Shown one piece after another: positions 7,552-14,799 of a stretch of DNA of 37,580 nt. The DNA is from Salinarchaeum sp. (GTDB lineage Archaea > Halobacteriota > Halobacteria > Halobacteriales > QS-1-68-20). A model generated the notes under the pieces. The model did no database searches, was not told where the DNA came from, and saw only the letters and a program-made list of their open reading frames with translations. The translations under genes and the position numbers were made by a program. Numbering within the stretch: the stretch's first letter is position 1; every line of letters begins with the position of its first letter. The stretch is from contig SKSS01000101.1 in assembly GCA_007122875.1 (NCBI GenBank), positions 1 to 37,580 of the forward strand, written 5' to 3'.

Positions 7552-9261
7552 TCAGTCTCGCGTCAATCCGGGGTTCGTGACCGCCCCTTCGGATGCGGAG
7601 TCGAACATCGCGCCGTACTTCGCCAGCACGCCCGCGTCGTACGGTGGCTCGGGCTCATCCCAGGCCTCGCGTCGACGGTCGAGTTCCGCCTCGCTCACGT
7701 TCACGTCGAGCGTTCGATCCGGCACGTCGACCGTGATCGTGTCACCGTCTTCCAACAGCCCGATCGGGCCACCGACGAACGCCTCGGGTGCGACGTGGCC
7801 GATCATCGGGCCGCGGGTTCCACCGGAAAACCGTCCATCCGTGATGAGCGCGACGTCGTCCTCGTGGCCGGCCCCGACGACGGCAGCCGTCACGCCGAGC
7901 ATCTCGCGCATCCCGGGACCGCCACGGGGACCCTCGTTGCGGATGACGATCACGTCACCCGACTCGACGTGCCCCTCCTGGACGTAGGCCATCGCATCCT
8001 CCTCGTTCTCGAAGAGTCGGGCCGGTCCCTCGTGGTGAAACTGATCCCCCCCGGTGGCTTTCAACACGGCCCCGTCCGGCGCGAGGGTTCCCGAGAGGAT
8101 CTTGATCGCGCCCTCCTCCTCCTTCGGGTCGTCGACCGAGTAGAGAAACTCCGCGTCGATCTCGTCGTCGGGCGCGAGTGGGAGCCGTTCGAGTTCCTCG
8201 ACGATCGTCCGCCCAGTGACCGTCATCGCGTCGCCGTGTATCAGATCCGCATCGAGCAGCCGCCGAATCACGACGGGGACGCCACCGAGTTCGTGAAGGT
8301 CGTTCATCACGTGTGAGCCGCCGGGCTGGAGGTCGGCAATCTTGGGCGTCCGCTGTGAGACCGCATCGAAGTCCTCGATGTCGAGGGCGATGCCCGCCTC
8401 GCGGGCCATCGCGAGCAAGTGTAAGACGCCGTTGGTCGAGCCGCCGATCGCCGTCTGGACGGCGATGGCGTTCTCGAACGATTTCCGCGAGAGGATGTCG
8501 GACGGTCGGCGATCCGCCTCGACGCACTCGACGGCGAGTTCGCCGGCCTGCCGGGCGACGGCGTACCGCTCGTGGTGTTCGGCCGGCGCACCGGCGCTTC
8601 CCAGCGGTGCAAGCCCGATCGCCTCGGAGATCGAGGCCATCGTGTTCGCGGTGAACATCCCGCCACACGAACCCGCACCGGGACAGGCCTTCCGTTCGAG
8701 GTCGTCGAGTTCGTCTTCGGACATCTCGCCGGAGGCGACCGCCCCGACGCCCTCGAACACCTGGACGATCGTCACGTCACGGCCGTCGTGCTCGCCGGGC
8801 ATGATCGAACCGCCGTAGAGGAACACGGAGGGGAGATCCGTGCGGATCGCGGCCATCATCATTCCGGGGAGGTTCTTATCACAGCCCGCGACCATTACGA
8901 GCCCGTCGAGACGCTCGCCGAACGCGACGAGTTCGACCGAGTCGGCGATGAGTTCCCTGGAGATGAGCGACGCCTTCATGCCCTCGGTTCCCATCGAGAT
9001 CGCATCGCTGATGGTGATCGTCCCGAACTCGATCGGCATCCCACCGGCCTCGTCGGTCCCCTCGATCGCCGACTCGGCGACATCGTCGAGGTGGACGTTA
9101 CAGGGCGTGATGTCCGCCGCCGGGTTCGGGACGCCGATCATCGGCGAGGCGAAGTCGTCGTCGTCGAAGCCCATCGCCCGGAACATCGAACGATGGGGGG
9201 CTCGTTCGGGACCCTCGGTAACGTCGTTGCTCGGGAGGCTCGGATCCTTCTGGTCGCTCAT
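7552..9261 (-). CDS. ilvD: Dihydroxy-acid dehydratase
   Basis: This 569-residue enzyme converts 2,3-dihydroxy-3-methyl acids to 2-oxo acids in valine, leucine and isoleucine synthesis. The predicted iron-sulfur ligands are Cys54 (ITPCNVH), Cys127 ([12 protein letters not shown]) and Cys199 ([14 protein letters not shown]). Lys129 next to Cys127 is the residue expected to be carbamylated, and the C-terminal TDGRFSGGT motif is intact. I start it at the ATG at 9261 (MSDQKDP); the open frame further upstream reads as intergenic. A TATA-like CTTAAG lies 25-30 nt upstream on the minus strand. It stands alone, diverging from the GHMP-family gene, with no other ilv gene in the window. Confidence 0.96.
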   Translation of the reverse strand: MSDQKDPSLPSNDVTEGPERAPHRSMFRAMGFDDDDFASPMIGVPNPAADITPCNVHLDDVAESAIEGTDEAGGMPIEFGTITISDAISMGTEGMKASLISRELIADSVELVAFGERLDGLVMVAGCDKNLPGMMMAAIRTDLPSVFLYGGSIMPGEHDGRDVTIVQVFEGVGAVASGEMSEDELDDLERKACPGAGSCGGMFTANTMASISEAIGLAPLGSAGAPAEHHERYAVARQAGELAVECVEADRRPSDILSRKSFENAIAVQTAIGGSTNGVLHLLAMAREAGIALDIEDFDAVSQRTPKIADLQPGGSHVMNDLHELGGVPVVIRRLLDADLIHGDAMTVTGRTIVEELERLPLAPDDEIDAEFLYSVDDPKEEEGAIKILSGTLAPDGAVLKATGGDQFHHEGPARLFENEEDAMAYVQEGHVESGDVIVIRNEGPRGGPGMREMLGVTAAVVGAGHEDDVALITDGRFSGGTRGPMIGHVAPEAFVGGPIGLLEDGDTITVDVPDRTLDVNVSEAELDRRREAWDEPEPPYDAGVLAKYGAMFDSASEGAVTNPGLTRD

Positions 9262-9285
9262 AACCCGAGGATGGCACCCGACTGG

Positions 9286-9291
9286 CTTAAG
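9286..9291 (-). promoter_or_regulatory. TATA-like box for ilvD
   Basis: CTTAAG within GGGCTTAAGCC on the minus strand is 25-30 nt upstream of the ilvD ATG, the spacing expected for a leaderless transcript. Confidence 0.55.
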
Positions 9292-9391
9292 CCCGGCTAC
9301 CGGACAGCCCCCTCCGTCGAACCCGACGTGGGACGCCGCCACGATCTCCGCCGTCGAAACCCCCTTGTCGGGCCCCCCCAAACCCGGATTC

Positions 9392-10372
9392 ATGTCCGCA
9401 CGGGTCGTCGCCCCGGCTCGCCTCCACTTCGGCTTCGTCAACCTTTCACCGGCCCGCGAGCGGCTCTACGGCGCTCTCGGGGTTTCCCTCGACGGGTTTC
9501 GAACGAGCGTCGAGGCCACCCCGGCCGATCGGGTCGAGTGTTCCGATCCCGAAGCGCGTCGATACGCCGAGCGCGCCGTCAGCCATCTCAAGGTCCCCGG
9601 GGCGACCGTCCGGGTCGAGAACTCCCCTCCCCGGCACGTCGGTCTCGGGAGCGGCACACAGCTTGCGCTCGCCACGCTCGTCGCCGTCGGAGCGGCCTAC
9701 GGCGAACGGCCTGCGGCCCGCAGACTCGCCCCCAACCTCGGACGAGGGGGTCGAAGCGGCGTTGGCGTCGCCGCCTTCGAGGGCGGCGGATTCGTCCTCG
9801 ACGCCGGCCACCCGACGGGACGGTTCACCGCGGAGCCACCCGCTCGCGGCGAGTGGACCGTCCCCCCGATCGTTTCACGCCACGAGATACCCGACGACTG
9901 GCGGTTCGTCCTCGCGCTTCCGGACGCCGATCCCGGCCGGAGCGGCGCGGACGAGGACGACGCCATGCGCCGAACGGTGGAGGACGCCGACCCAGCCGTC
10001 GCCGACGAGATCGCCCGAACCGTCGTCCATCGCGTGCTTCCGGCGGTCGCCGAAGGGGACGCGAGGGCGTTCGGAGCGGCCGTCTCCGAGATCGGCCGGT
10101 TGAACGGGGCCTGGTACGCCGACGCGCAGGGTGGGATCTACCGGCCGCCGGTCGGAACGATCGTCGAGGCACTCGCCGACGATCCGGCGGTCGACGGGGC
10201 CGGGCAGTCCTCGTGGGGGCCGGCGACCTACGCGATCACGACGGCGGACCGGGCGGAGCGCGCGCTGGACGCGGCTCGTCGAGCGCTCGACAAAGCGGGG
10301 GTCGATGGCCGGGTCGAGGCGGTAGCGGGGTGTAACGAGGGGGCACAAGTGGAACGCAAACATGGCGCGTGA
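9392..10372 (+). CDS. GHMP-kinase family protein, beta-RFAP synthase homologue
   Basis: A 326-residue member of the GHMP superfamily, close to beta-ribofuranosylaminobenzene 5'-phosphate synthase. That enzyme joins 4-aminobenzoate (or 4-hydroxybenzoate) to PRPP with loss of CO2, the first committed step of methanopterin synthesis in methanogens. Evidence is the opening APARLHFGF strand, the GHMP loop [16 protein letters not shown] at about residues 79-94, the [24 protein letters not shown] segment in the middle and a WYADAQGG...[10 protein letters not shown] region near the C-terminus. Haloarchaea are believed to use folate-type cofactors and not methanopterin, so the true role is open. The ATG at 9392 matches the family's N-terminus. 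Confidence 0.82.
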   Translation: MSARVVAPARLHFGFVNLSPARERLYGALGVSLDGFRTSVEATPADRVECSDPEARRYAERAVSHLKVPGATVRVENSPPRHVGLGSGTQLALATLVAVGAAYGERPAARRLAPNLGRGGRSGVGVAAFEGGGFVLDAGHPTGRFTAEPPARGEWTVPPIVSRHEIPDDWRFVLALPDADPGRSGADEDDAMRRTVEDADPAVADEIARTVVHRVLPAVAEGDARAFGAAVSEIGRLNGAWYADAQGGIYRPPVGTIVEALADDPAVDGAGQSSWGPATYAITTADRAERALDAARRALDKAGVDGRVEAVAGCNEGAQVERKHGA

Positions 10373-10414
10373 GGGCGGTGGAGTTTTTGAGTGCCGGGCG
10401 AGTACGTCCTCGAT

Positions 10415-10738
10415 ATGCAGTTCTGCGACGACTGCGGTTCGATGATGAAAGCGGCGGACGACGAGATGGTCTGTTCGGCCTGCGGAAACCGCGAGCCCCG
10501 CGACGAGGAGCGTGCGGCCGCGTTCGTCAGCACGGAAGAGCAGGCAGACGACGACGTGATTGAGACCGAGGAGGGTGCGGACTTCGAGGGCAAGCCGACC
10601 GCGAAAGACGTACACTGCGACGAGTGCGGCCACGACAGGGCGTGGTACACGATCAAGCAGACGGCCTCCGCGGACGAGCCACCAACGCGGTTTTTTAAAT
10701 GTAAGGACTGTGGCAATAGGTGGCGAGAATATAACTAA
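10415..10738 (+). CDS. tfs: Transcription factor S (TFS), RNA polymerase transcript-cleavage factor
   Basis: A 107-residue protein that rescues stalled RNA polymerase by stimulating cleavage of the nascent RNA, the archaeal relative of TFIIS and Rpb9. Two zinc ribbons are visible: Cys4, Cys7, Cys20, Cys23 at the N-terminus and Cys68, Cys71, Cys96, Cys99 at the C-terminus. The acidic pair Asp87-Glu88 of the SADEPPT hairpin tip, which enters the polymerase active site in this family, is present, so the protein should be active. A TTTTTG box about 27 nt upstream of the ATG is a plausible TATA element. The final codons (10690-10738) are noticeably AT-rich and appear to double as a promoter for what follows. 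Confidence 0.95.
   Translation: MQFCDDCGSMMKAADDEMVCSACGNREPRDEERAAAFVSTEEQADDDVIETEEGADFEGKPTAKDVHCDECGHDRAWYTIKQTASADEPPTRFFKCKDCGNRWREYN
10730..10735 (+). promoter_or_regulatory. TATA-like box at the end of tfs
   Basis: TATAAC, overlapping the last codons of tfs, lies 28-33 nt before the ATG of a 26-codon frame at 10763. The spacing fits a leaderless promoter. Confidence 0.45.
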
Positions 10739-10762
10739 CGTGGTTGGCGTAGTATCATTTCC

Positions 10763-10843
10763 ATGTTAGTTCTGGTCGCCGAGACCTGGGAGTTCATTCG
10801 GACGGACGTCGGCCCGGAGATCCTTCGCTGGCTGGTGAGCTAA
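10763..10843 (+). CDS. Possible 26-residue micro-protein
   Basis: A short open frame reading MLVLVAETWEFIRTDVGPEI and ending LRWLVS before TAA. It could form a single amphipathic or membrane-associated helix, with hydrophobic ends and acidic residues in the middle. A TATA-like box is correctly placed 28-33 nt upstream, which is the main reason to list it. Third-position GC is moderately high. I know of no family, and chance occurrence cannot be ruled out for a frame this short. Confidence 0.3.
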   Translation: MLVLVAETWEFIRTDVGPEILRWLVS

Positions 10844-10928
10844 TCGGCCTCCGACCCGGATGTGCGCGTCGAGTGACCGACTCGTGGACGAGCAGAACCA
10901 TTACCTGCTAGCCGGACGTATCACGGCC

Positions 10929-11741
10929 GTGAACGTCTCGATCGATGGAACGAAGCTGCTGTACGCCGTCGGCGTGCTGCTCGGCGTGGTGGCGCTCGGC
11001 TACTTCGGCTTCGAACTGCTCACCGGGCTCTCACCGACGATCACGGCCATCCTCCTCGCGATCGTCTTCGTTGGCCTGCTGTCGGTCGCGCTGACGATCG
11101 ACGGCGGCGGACTCGAAACGGTCACCTACGCCCTCACCGCCGGATCGTACCTCGTGACCATCGCGTACGTCCTCTCGCGGTTCGACCTCGGGGACGTGGG
11201 CGTCTTTCTCGTCCTCGCGCTCTCGTCGGCGCTGTTCGTCGGTCTCGGCTACGGCGTCCGCGAACGAGGGATTGCGCTCACCCGCCCGCAAACCGCTCGA
11301 ATCGTCGTCGTGCTCGCGGTCGCAACCGCCCTCCTCGTAGGCGTCGATGTCGTTGGGGCCCAACCGACCTACGAGGTGGAGACCGAAGACGAAATCGAGA
11401 TGCTCGAACCGCGCGAGCAGCGCAGCATCGGAACCGTGACCGCCGAAAACGGGTTCGTCCTCTCGCGCTCGGTCGACTCAGTCACCCTGCGGATCTGTGT
11501 GACCGGACCGGAGCCCGAGCAGCTCTCCGCCCACGCGTTCCGATCCCAGGTGCTCGCGGGCGGGGAGTCGGTCGAAGGCGAACTCACGATCGCCGGTGGG
11601 ATCTTCTACGACCGCGATGGGGAGCCTCGGGACGCCTTCGCCGATCTCGAGTCGATCCCCGTCGATACCCACGACGGGACCGAGTGTCCGACCGACGACG
11701 AGGTTCGACTCGTCGTCCTCACGGGCGATCTCGGCGAGTGA
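10929..11741 (+). CDS. Multi-pass membrane protein with extracytoplasmic C-terminal domain, unknown function
   Basis: A protein of about 270 residues that I do not recognise. Starting at the GTG at 10929 it reads MNVSIDGTKLLYAVGVLLG, followed by about five hydrophobic segments in the first 145 residues, ending with a helix at ARIVVVLAVATALLVGVDVVG. After that comes a soluble acidic domain of about 120 residues with a cysteine near LRICVTG and another at GTECPTD, which could form a disulfide outside the cell. The ATG at 10860 is an alternative start, but no TATA-like box sits before it, while ACCATTACC lies about 28 nt before the GTG. The gene is monocistronic between tfs and the ProRS leader. 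Confidence 0.75.
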   Translation: MNVSIDGTKLLYAVGVLLGVVALGYFGFELLTGLSPTITAILLAIVFVGLLSVALTIDGGGLETVTYALTAGSYLVTIAYVLSRFDLGDVGVFLVLALSSALFVGLGYGVRERGIALTRPQTARIVVVLAVATALLVGVDVVGAQPTYEVETEDEIEMLEPREQRSIGTVTAENGFVLSRSVDSVTLRICVTGPEPEQLSAHAFRSQVLAGGESVEGELTIAGGIFYDRDGEPRDAFADLESIPVDTHDGTECPTDDEVRLVVLTGDLGE

Positions 11742-11897
11742 GAAAGACTTATTGCTCGGATGGGCCACCTGCAAACTGATGCGTCGCGCATACACGAACC
11801 GCGGGTCCAGCACGGCCCGTGGACGCGTTCCGAGCGGAGTATCGAGCGAGTAGTCACTTCTGTGCGACGCGCCGTGAATTCCGATCTGCGAGCGGCG

Positions 11898-11964
11898 CGT
11901 CCGTCACCCGATCGATCGTCGACGCTGCGTCCGTCACCCGATCGATCGTCGACGCTGCGTCCGT
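11898..11964 (+). repeat. Tandem 30-bp repeat, 2.2 copies
   Basis: Two identical 30-nt units (11898-11927 and 11928-11957) begin CGTCCGTCACCCGATCGATC and end GTCGACGCTG; a third copy is cut off after CGTCCGT. Each unit contains the self-complementary CGATCGATCG. It lies about 40 nt before the ProRS start codon. Confidence 0.85.
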
Positions 11965-11992
11965 AACACACACATCCACACCCGCCACCCCC

Positions 11993-11998
11993 GGAGGT
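11993..11998 (+). promoter_or_regulatory. Shine-Dalgarno sequence that decides the ProRS start
   Basis: GGAGGT, a full match to the anti-Shine-Dalgarno core, ends 7 nt before the GTG at 12006. It favours that start over the GTG at 11997. Confidence 0.65.
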
Positions 11999-12005
11999 GG
12001 TTGCC

Positions 12006-13283
12006 GTGCGGCGTAGCGACCTCTTCCTCCCCGCCACCAGGGAGACACGCGGTGCGGGGACGGAGACGACCAAACTCCTCGTCCGGGCCGGACTCGTCCG
12101 AGCGTTCGGGAGCGGTCTGTGGGGGTATACGCCCGCCGGGGTTCGCGTCCGTCGGAAGCTGATCCGACGACTCCGCGCCGGCATGGACGCCGTTGGCGGA
12201 CAGCGGGTCCGACTTCCCGGTCTCCAGCCCCGACGACGGTGGGACGAGAGCGGGCGCTGGGCAAACTTCGAGGGCGAGATGTTCACCCTCGAAAACCGGG
12301 ACGGGAAGGACATCTGTCTCGCGCCCAGCCACGAGGAGGGAATGGTTCACCTCGTCGACGGCCGCATCCGGTCCTACGACGACCTCCCCCTGTTGCTGTA
12401 TCAGATCGAGTCGAAGTTCCGTGACGACCATGCTCGAAACGGACTCGTCCGCTGCAAGGAGTTCACCATGAAGGACGCCTACAGCTTCCACGCCGACGAG
12501 GACTGTCTCGATCGGACATACGGCGAGGTTCGAGCGGCGTACGAACGCATCTTCGCGGATCTCGGCCTCTCGTTCGCGATCGTCGAGGCCGACGCCGGGG
12601 TGATGGGCGGCTCGAACTCCGAGGAGTTCGTCGCCCCCGTCGAGAACGGGTCCAACCGGCTGGTCTACTGTACGGCCAACGGCTGTCGGTTCGGCGTCAC
12701 GGACGAACACGCCGATTTCGACCGCTACACCGTGGCTGACTCCTGTCCCGAGTGTGGAACCCTCCTCGCCGAATCAGCCGGAACCGAACTCGGCCACGTG
12801 TTCCAGCTTGGAACGCGCTACTCGGACGCGATGGGGCTCACGATCGACGACCGGGCGGGCCGCGAACTCCCCGTCCTGATGGGCAGTTACGGCATCGGCG
12901 TCGATCGGTTGCTCCAGACGCTCGTCCAGCAGGGAGGGATCGACCGCTGTCGGTGGCCCGTCACCGACTGGGGCTGTGTCGCGCCCTACCGCGCGGCCGT
13001 CGTCCCCGTTGGCTACGAGGGCGAGGTTCGCGAGGAGGCTGACCGTCTCCACAAACGGTGTGGTCCCGAGGACACCCTGCTGTTCGACGATCCCGAGCAG
13101 TCGGTCGGTGAACGCTTCGCCGAGAGCGAGTTGCTGGGCCTCCCCGCTACGATCGTCGTCGGAAACCAGTACCGCGAAACCGGTCTGGTCGACGTCGAGA
13201 CCCAGGACGGCCGAACCGAGACGGTCGATCCCGAGGCCGTCCCCGAGGTCGTCGAGCGGTTCGCTGCTGGAACCACCGGATAG
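12006..13283 (+). CDS. proS: Bacterial-type prolyl-tRNA synthetase lacking the editing (INS) domain
   Basis: A 425-residue class II aminoacyl-tRNA synthetase that should charge tRNA with proline. It is of the bacterial type, whereas archaea normally use the other (archaeal/eukaryotic) ProRS type. From the N-terminus it shows RRSDLFLPATRET, LQPRRRWDESGRW, the ATP/proline loop APSHEE (106-111), motif 2 with Phe138-Arg139-Asp140-Asp141 where bacterial enzymes usually read FRDE, KDAYSF (156-161), and motif 3 MGSYGIGVDRL (292-302). The anticodon-binding domain (about 330-425) is complete. The roughly 180-residue editing domain is absent. What remains is a short bridge with Cys222, Cys227, Cys247 and Cys250, matching cysteine motifs that flank the insertion in many bacterial enzymes. 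The start matches the bacterial N-terminus and has a Shine-Dalgarno sequence. Confidence 0.9.
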   Translation: MRRSDLFLPATRETRGAGTETTKLLVRAGLVRAFGSGLWGYTPAGVRVRRKLIRRLRAGMDAVGGQRVRLPGLQPRRRWDESGRWANFEGEMFTLENRDGKDICLAPSHEEGMVHLVDGRIRSYDDLPLLLYQIESKFRDDHARNGLVRCKEFTMKDAYSFHADEDCLDRTYGEVRAAYERIFADLGLSFAIVEADAGVMGGSNSEEFVAPVENGSNRLVYCTANGCRFGVTDEHADFDRYTVADSCPECGTLLAESAGTELGHVFQLGTRYSDAMGLTIDDRAGRELPVLMGSYGIGVDRLLQTLVQQGGIDRCRWPVTDWGCVAPYRAAVVPVGYEGEVREEADRLHKRCGPEDTLLFDDPEQSVGERFAESELLGLPATIVVGNQYRETGLVDVETQDGRTETVDPEAVPEVVERFAAGTTG

Positions 13284-13347
13284 CTCGGCTCGGATCGTCC
13301 GACCGCCGCGCACAATCCTTTTGTCGGGTCGCTGGGAACGTCCCGGC

Positions 13348-14160
13348 ATGACCGACGAGCCGGGCGATCCAGCCGAGTCAGCCGACCCGGACCCGAGACG
13401 ACGTGTCGCCTCCCGGACGGACGATGAGTACGACGATACCGACGAATCCGGTTTCGATACGTCCGGCCGCAGCGACGACGGAGATACCGAATCCGGAAAC
13501 AGTAACACGGAACTCGAAGATGCCGACACGGAACCCGGAGACACTGACACGGGATCCGAAGAGCGTGATGCGGAACCTGAAAACGGCGAGACGAAACCCG
13601 ACGGCGCCGACGAGCGGGACGTACCCGAGGACGTGCAAACGTACGAGCGGTTCACGAAGGTCGACGGCGCGGAGTACGAGCGCGTCAACGAGTTCCTCCG
13701 CAACCGGACGCACATCACGGCCCGCGAGTGGGCCATCGCACGGCTCTGCTCGGATTTCCGCACGGAGACGGGCGTCGAGATGACCAAAATCGGCGAGAAC
13801 CTCCCGGAACTCGTCCCGTTCATGACCGACACGTACACCCCGCAGGCGGTCAATCAGGCGCGGGCCTCGTTCGAGGAGAAGATTCGGATGGCGGGTGCGA
13901 CGTTCCTCTACGGCGCGATGTGTGATTTCTTCACGGCCGAGGAACTCGACGACGTGATGTACGAGGCGACCGAGGTCGCGAAGTTCCTCCTCGAAGTCGA
14001 GGGCGTCGAACTCTCCGTCGAGGAGGAACTGGAGGCCGAAGAGCGCATCTCGACGGTGATGCGTGAGGTTCGGGAGGCGAGCCAGCAACTCCGAACCGCC
14101 GAGGAACTCGAACTCGACGGCTCCTGTCCGCACTGCGGGGAGGAACTCACGGACGACTAA
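13348..14160 (+). CDS. Conserved haloarchaeal protein with acidic repetitive N-terminus (DUF5806-like)
   Basis: A 270-residue protein of unknown function; I associate the family with DUF5806, from memory. Residues 1 to about 92 are disordered and extremely acidic, made of short imperfect D-T-E-x-G/D-A-E-P-type repeats that look like slippage expansion. The conserved part begins near VQTYERFTKVDGAEYERVNEFL and is mainly helical, with WAIARLCSDF and NLPELVPFM segments and a long charged helix at about 205-255. The C-terminus ends with a CPHCGEEL single CxxC pair. It is cytoplasmic. The frame is open further upstream, but that overlaps ProRS; CCTTTTG about 28 nt before the ATG at 13348 supports this start. 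It overlaps the convergent gene by 4 nt. Confidence 0.8.
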   Translation: MTDEPGDPAESADPDPRRRVASRTDDEYDDTDESGFDTSGRSDDGDTESGNSNTELEDADTEPGDTDTGSEERDAEPENGETKPDGADERDVPEDVQTYERFTKVDGAEYERVNEFLRNRTHITAREWAIARLCSDFRTETGVEMTKIGENLPELVPFMTDTYTPQAVNQARASFEEKIRMAGATFLYGAMCDFFTAEELDDVMYEATEVAKFLLEVEGVELSVEEELEAEERISTVMREVREASQQLRTAEELELDGSCPHCGEELTDD

Positions 14161-14762
14161 CGGGAGTCCGACCGATCGTCGTCCGACGTGTCCGGGTCGG
14201 CGTCATCGGACTCGGTTCGTTCGTCGTTCCTCGCCCGCCACCGTCGGCGCGCTTCGAGACCGCGTCGTCGTCGATCCGCCGCCGGATCTGCCTCAGGGTT
14301 GTGTCGATTGAGTGGTAAGAACGGCTCGGCGTTGTCGTGGACGAACGTCACCCGGTCGTCTCCCGACAGCGGGCGGATGTGCGTCCGCATCACGCCCTCC
14401 TGGCGGGCCCGGCGGAACATCGGCCGATCCCCGATCCACCGGTAGTACGCCGGGACGATCACGGCGACCTCCTCGTCGGGGTTCTCGATTGCGGTGACGT
14501 AGTAGATGATGGCGTCATCTCTCGCTTTGAACACCTGAAAGCGGTCGAAGTCGGCCGCGTCCGTGACGACCTCCTCGACGGCCGCGTACTCCTCACCGGG
14601 AACGACGACGGTCACCCCGAACTGGTCGTCGGTCCGCGCGGTCACGTCACCGGGGGTGACCGTCACGACCTCCCACCCCTCCGCGTCGTACTCCGTGGCG
14701 GTCGCCTCCGCGTCCTCGATCACGTCGCTCCACACGTCGCCGGGGGGGCTGTGAGCGTCCAT
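14157..14762 (-). CDS. Conserved haloarchaeal protein, paralogue of the 2068-2577 product
   Basis: A 201-residue protein of unknown function, related to the product of 2068-2577 by its order of motifs: EGWEVVTVTPGD, VTVVVPGEEY, FDRFQVFKARDD, VAVIVPAYYR and QEGVMRTHIRPL. The C-terminal 45 residues are extra and low in complexity, with an arginine-rich stretch (RRRGLEARRRWRARN) followed by an Asp/Ser/Thr tail. I start it at the ATG at 14762 (MDAHSPPGD) because the upstream in-frame sequence is basic and unlike the family. It is soluble and acidic apart from the arginine patch. It shares four bases with the convergent gene's stop and lies just downstream of pyrC on the same strand, with a 37-nt gap. 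Confidence 0.8.
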   Translation of the reverse strand: MDAHSPPGDVWSDVIEDAEATATEYDAEGWEVVTVTPGDVTARTDDQFGVTVVVPGEEYAAVEEVVTDAADFDRFQVFKARDDAIIYYVTAIENPDEEVAVIVPAYYRWIGDRPMFRRARQEGVMRTHIRPLSGDDRVTFVHDNAEPFLPLNRHNPEADPAADRRRRGLEARRRWRARNDERTESDDADPDTSDDDRSDSR

Positions 14763-14799
14763 GTGTCGATGAGGGTGGGGACCGTCGAAAAGGGTTGTC

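Larger units (their letters stand above)
11742..12005 (+). promoter_or_regulatory. Leader/intergenic region of the bacterial-type ProRS gene
   Basis: This 264-nt non-coding stretch contains complementary 7-mers GCGTCGC (11781-11787) and GCGACGC (11864-11870), a tandem 30-bp repeat at 11898-11964 and a Shine-Dalgarno sequence at 11993-11998. A long structured leader is unusual where most transcripts are leaderless. No T-box features (such as a TGGNACC bulge) were seen. Confidence 0.45.

Noticed and set aside
9875-10633. 252-codon minus-strand frame spanning the GHMP gene and tfs
   Set aside because: Both plus-strand genes have intact family motifs, and the minus-strand translation shows none.
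11742-12005. T-box riboswitch before the ProRS gene
   Set aside because: The gene encodes an aminoacyl-tRNA synthetase and has a long leader, but no T-box sequence, specifier loop or TGGNACC bulge is visible, and T-boxes are bacterial.
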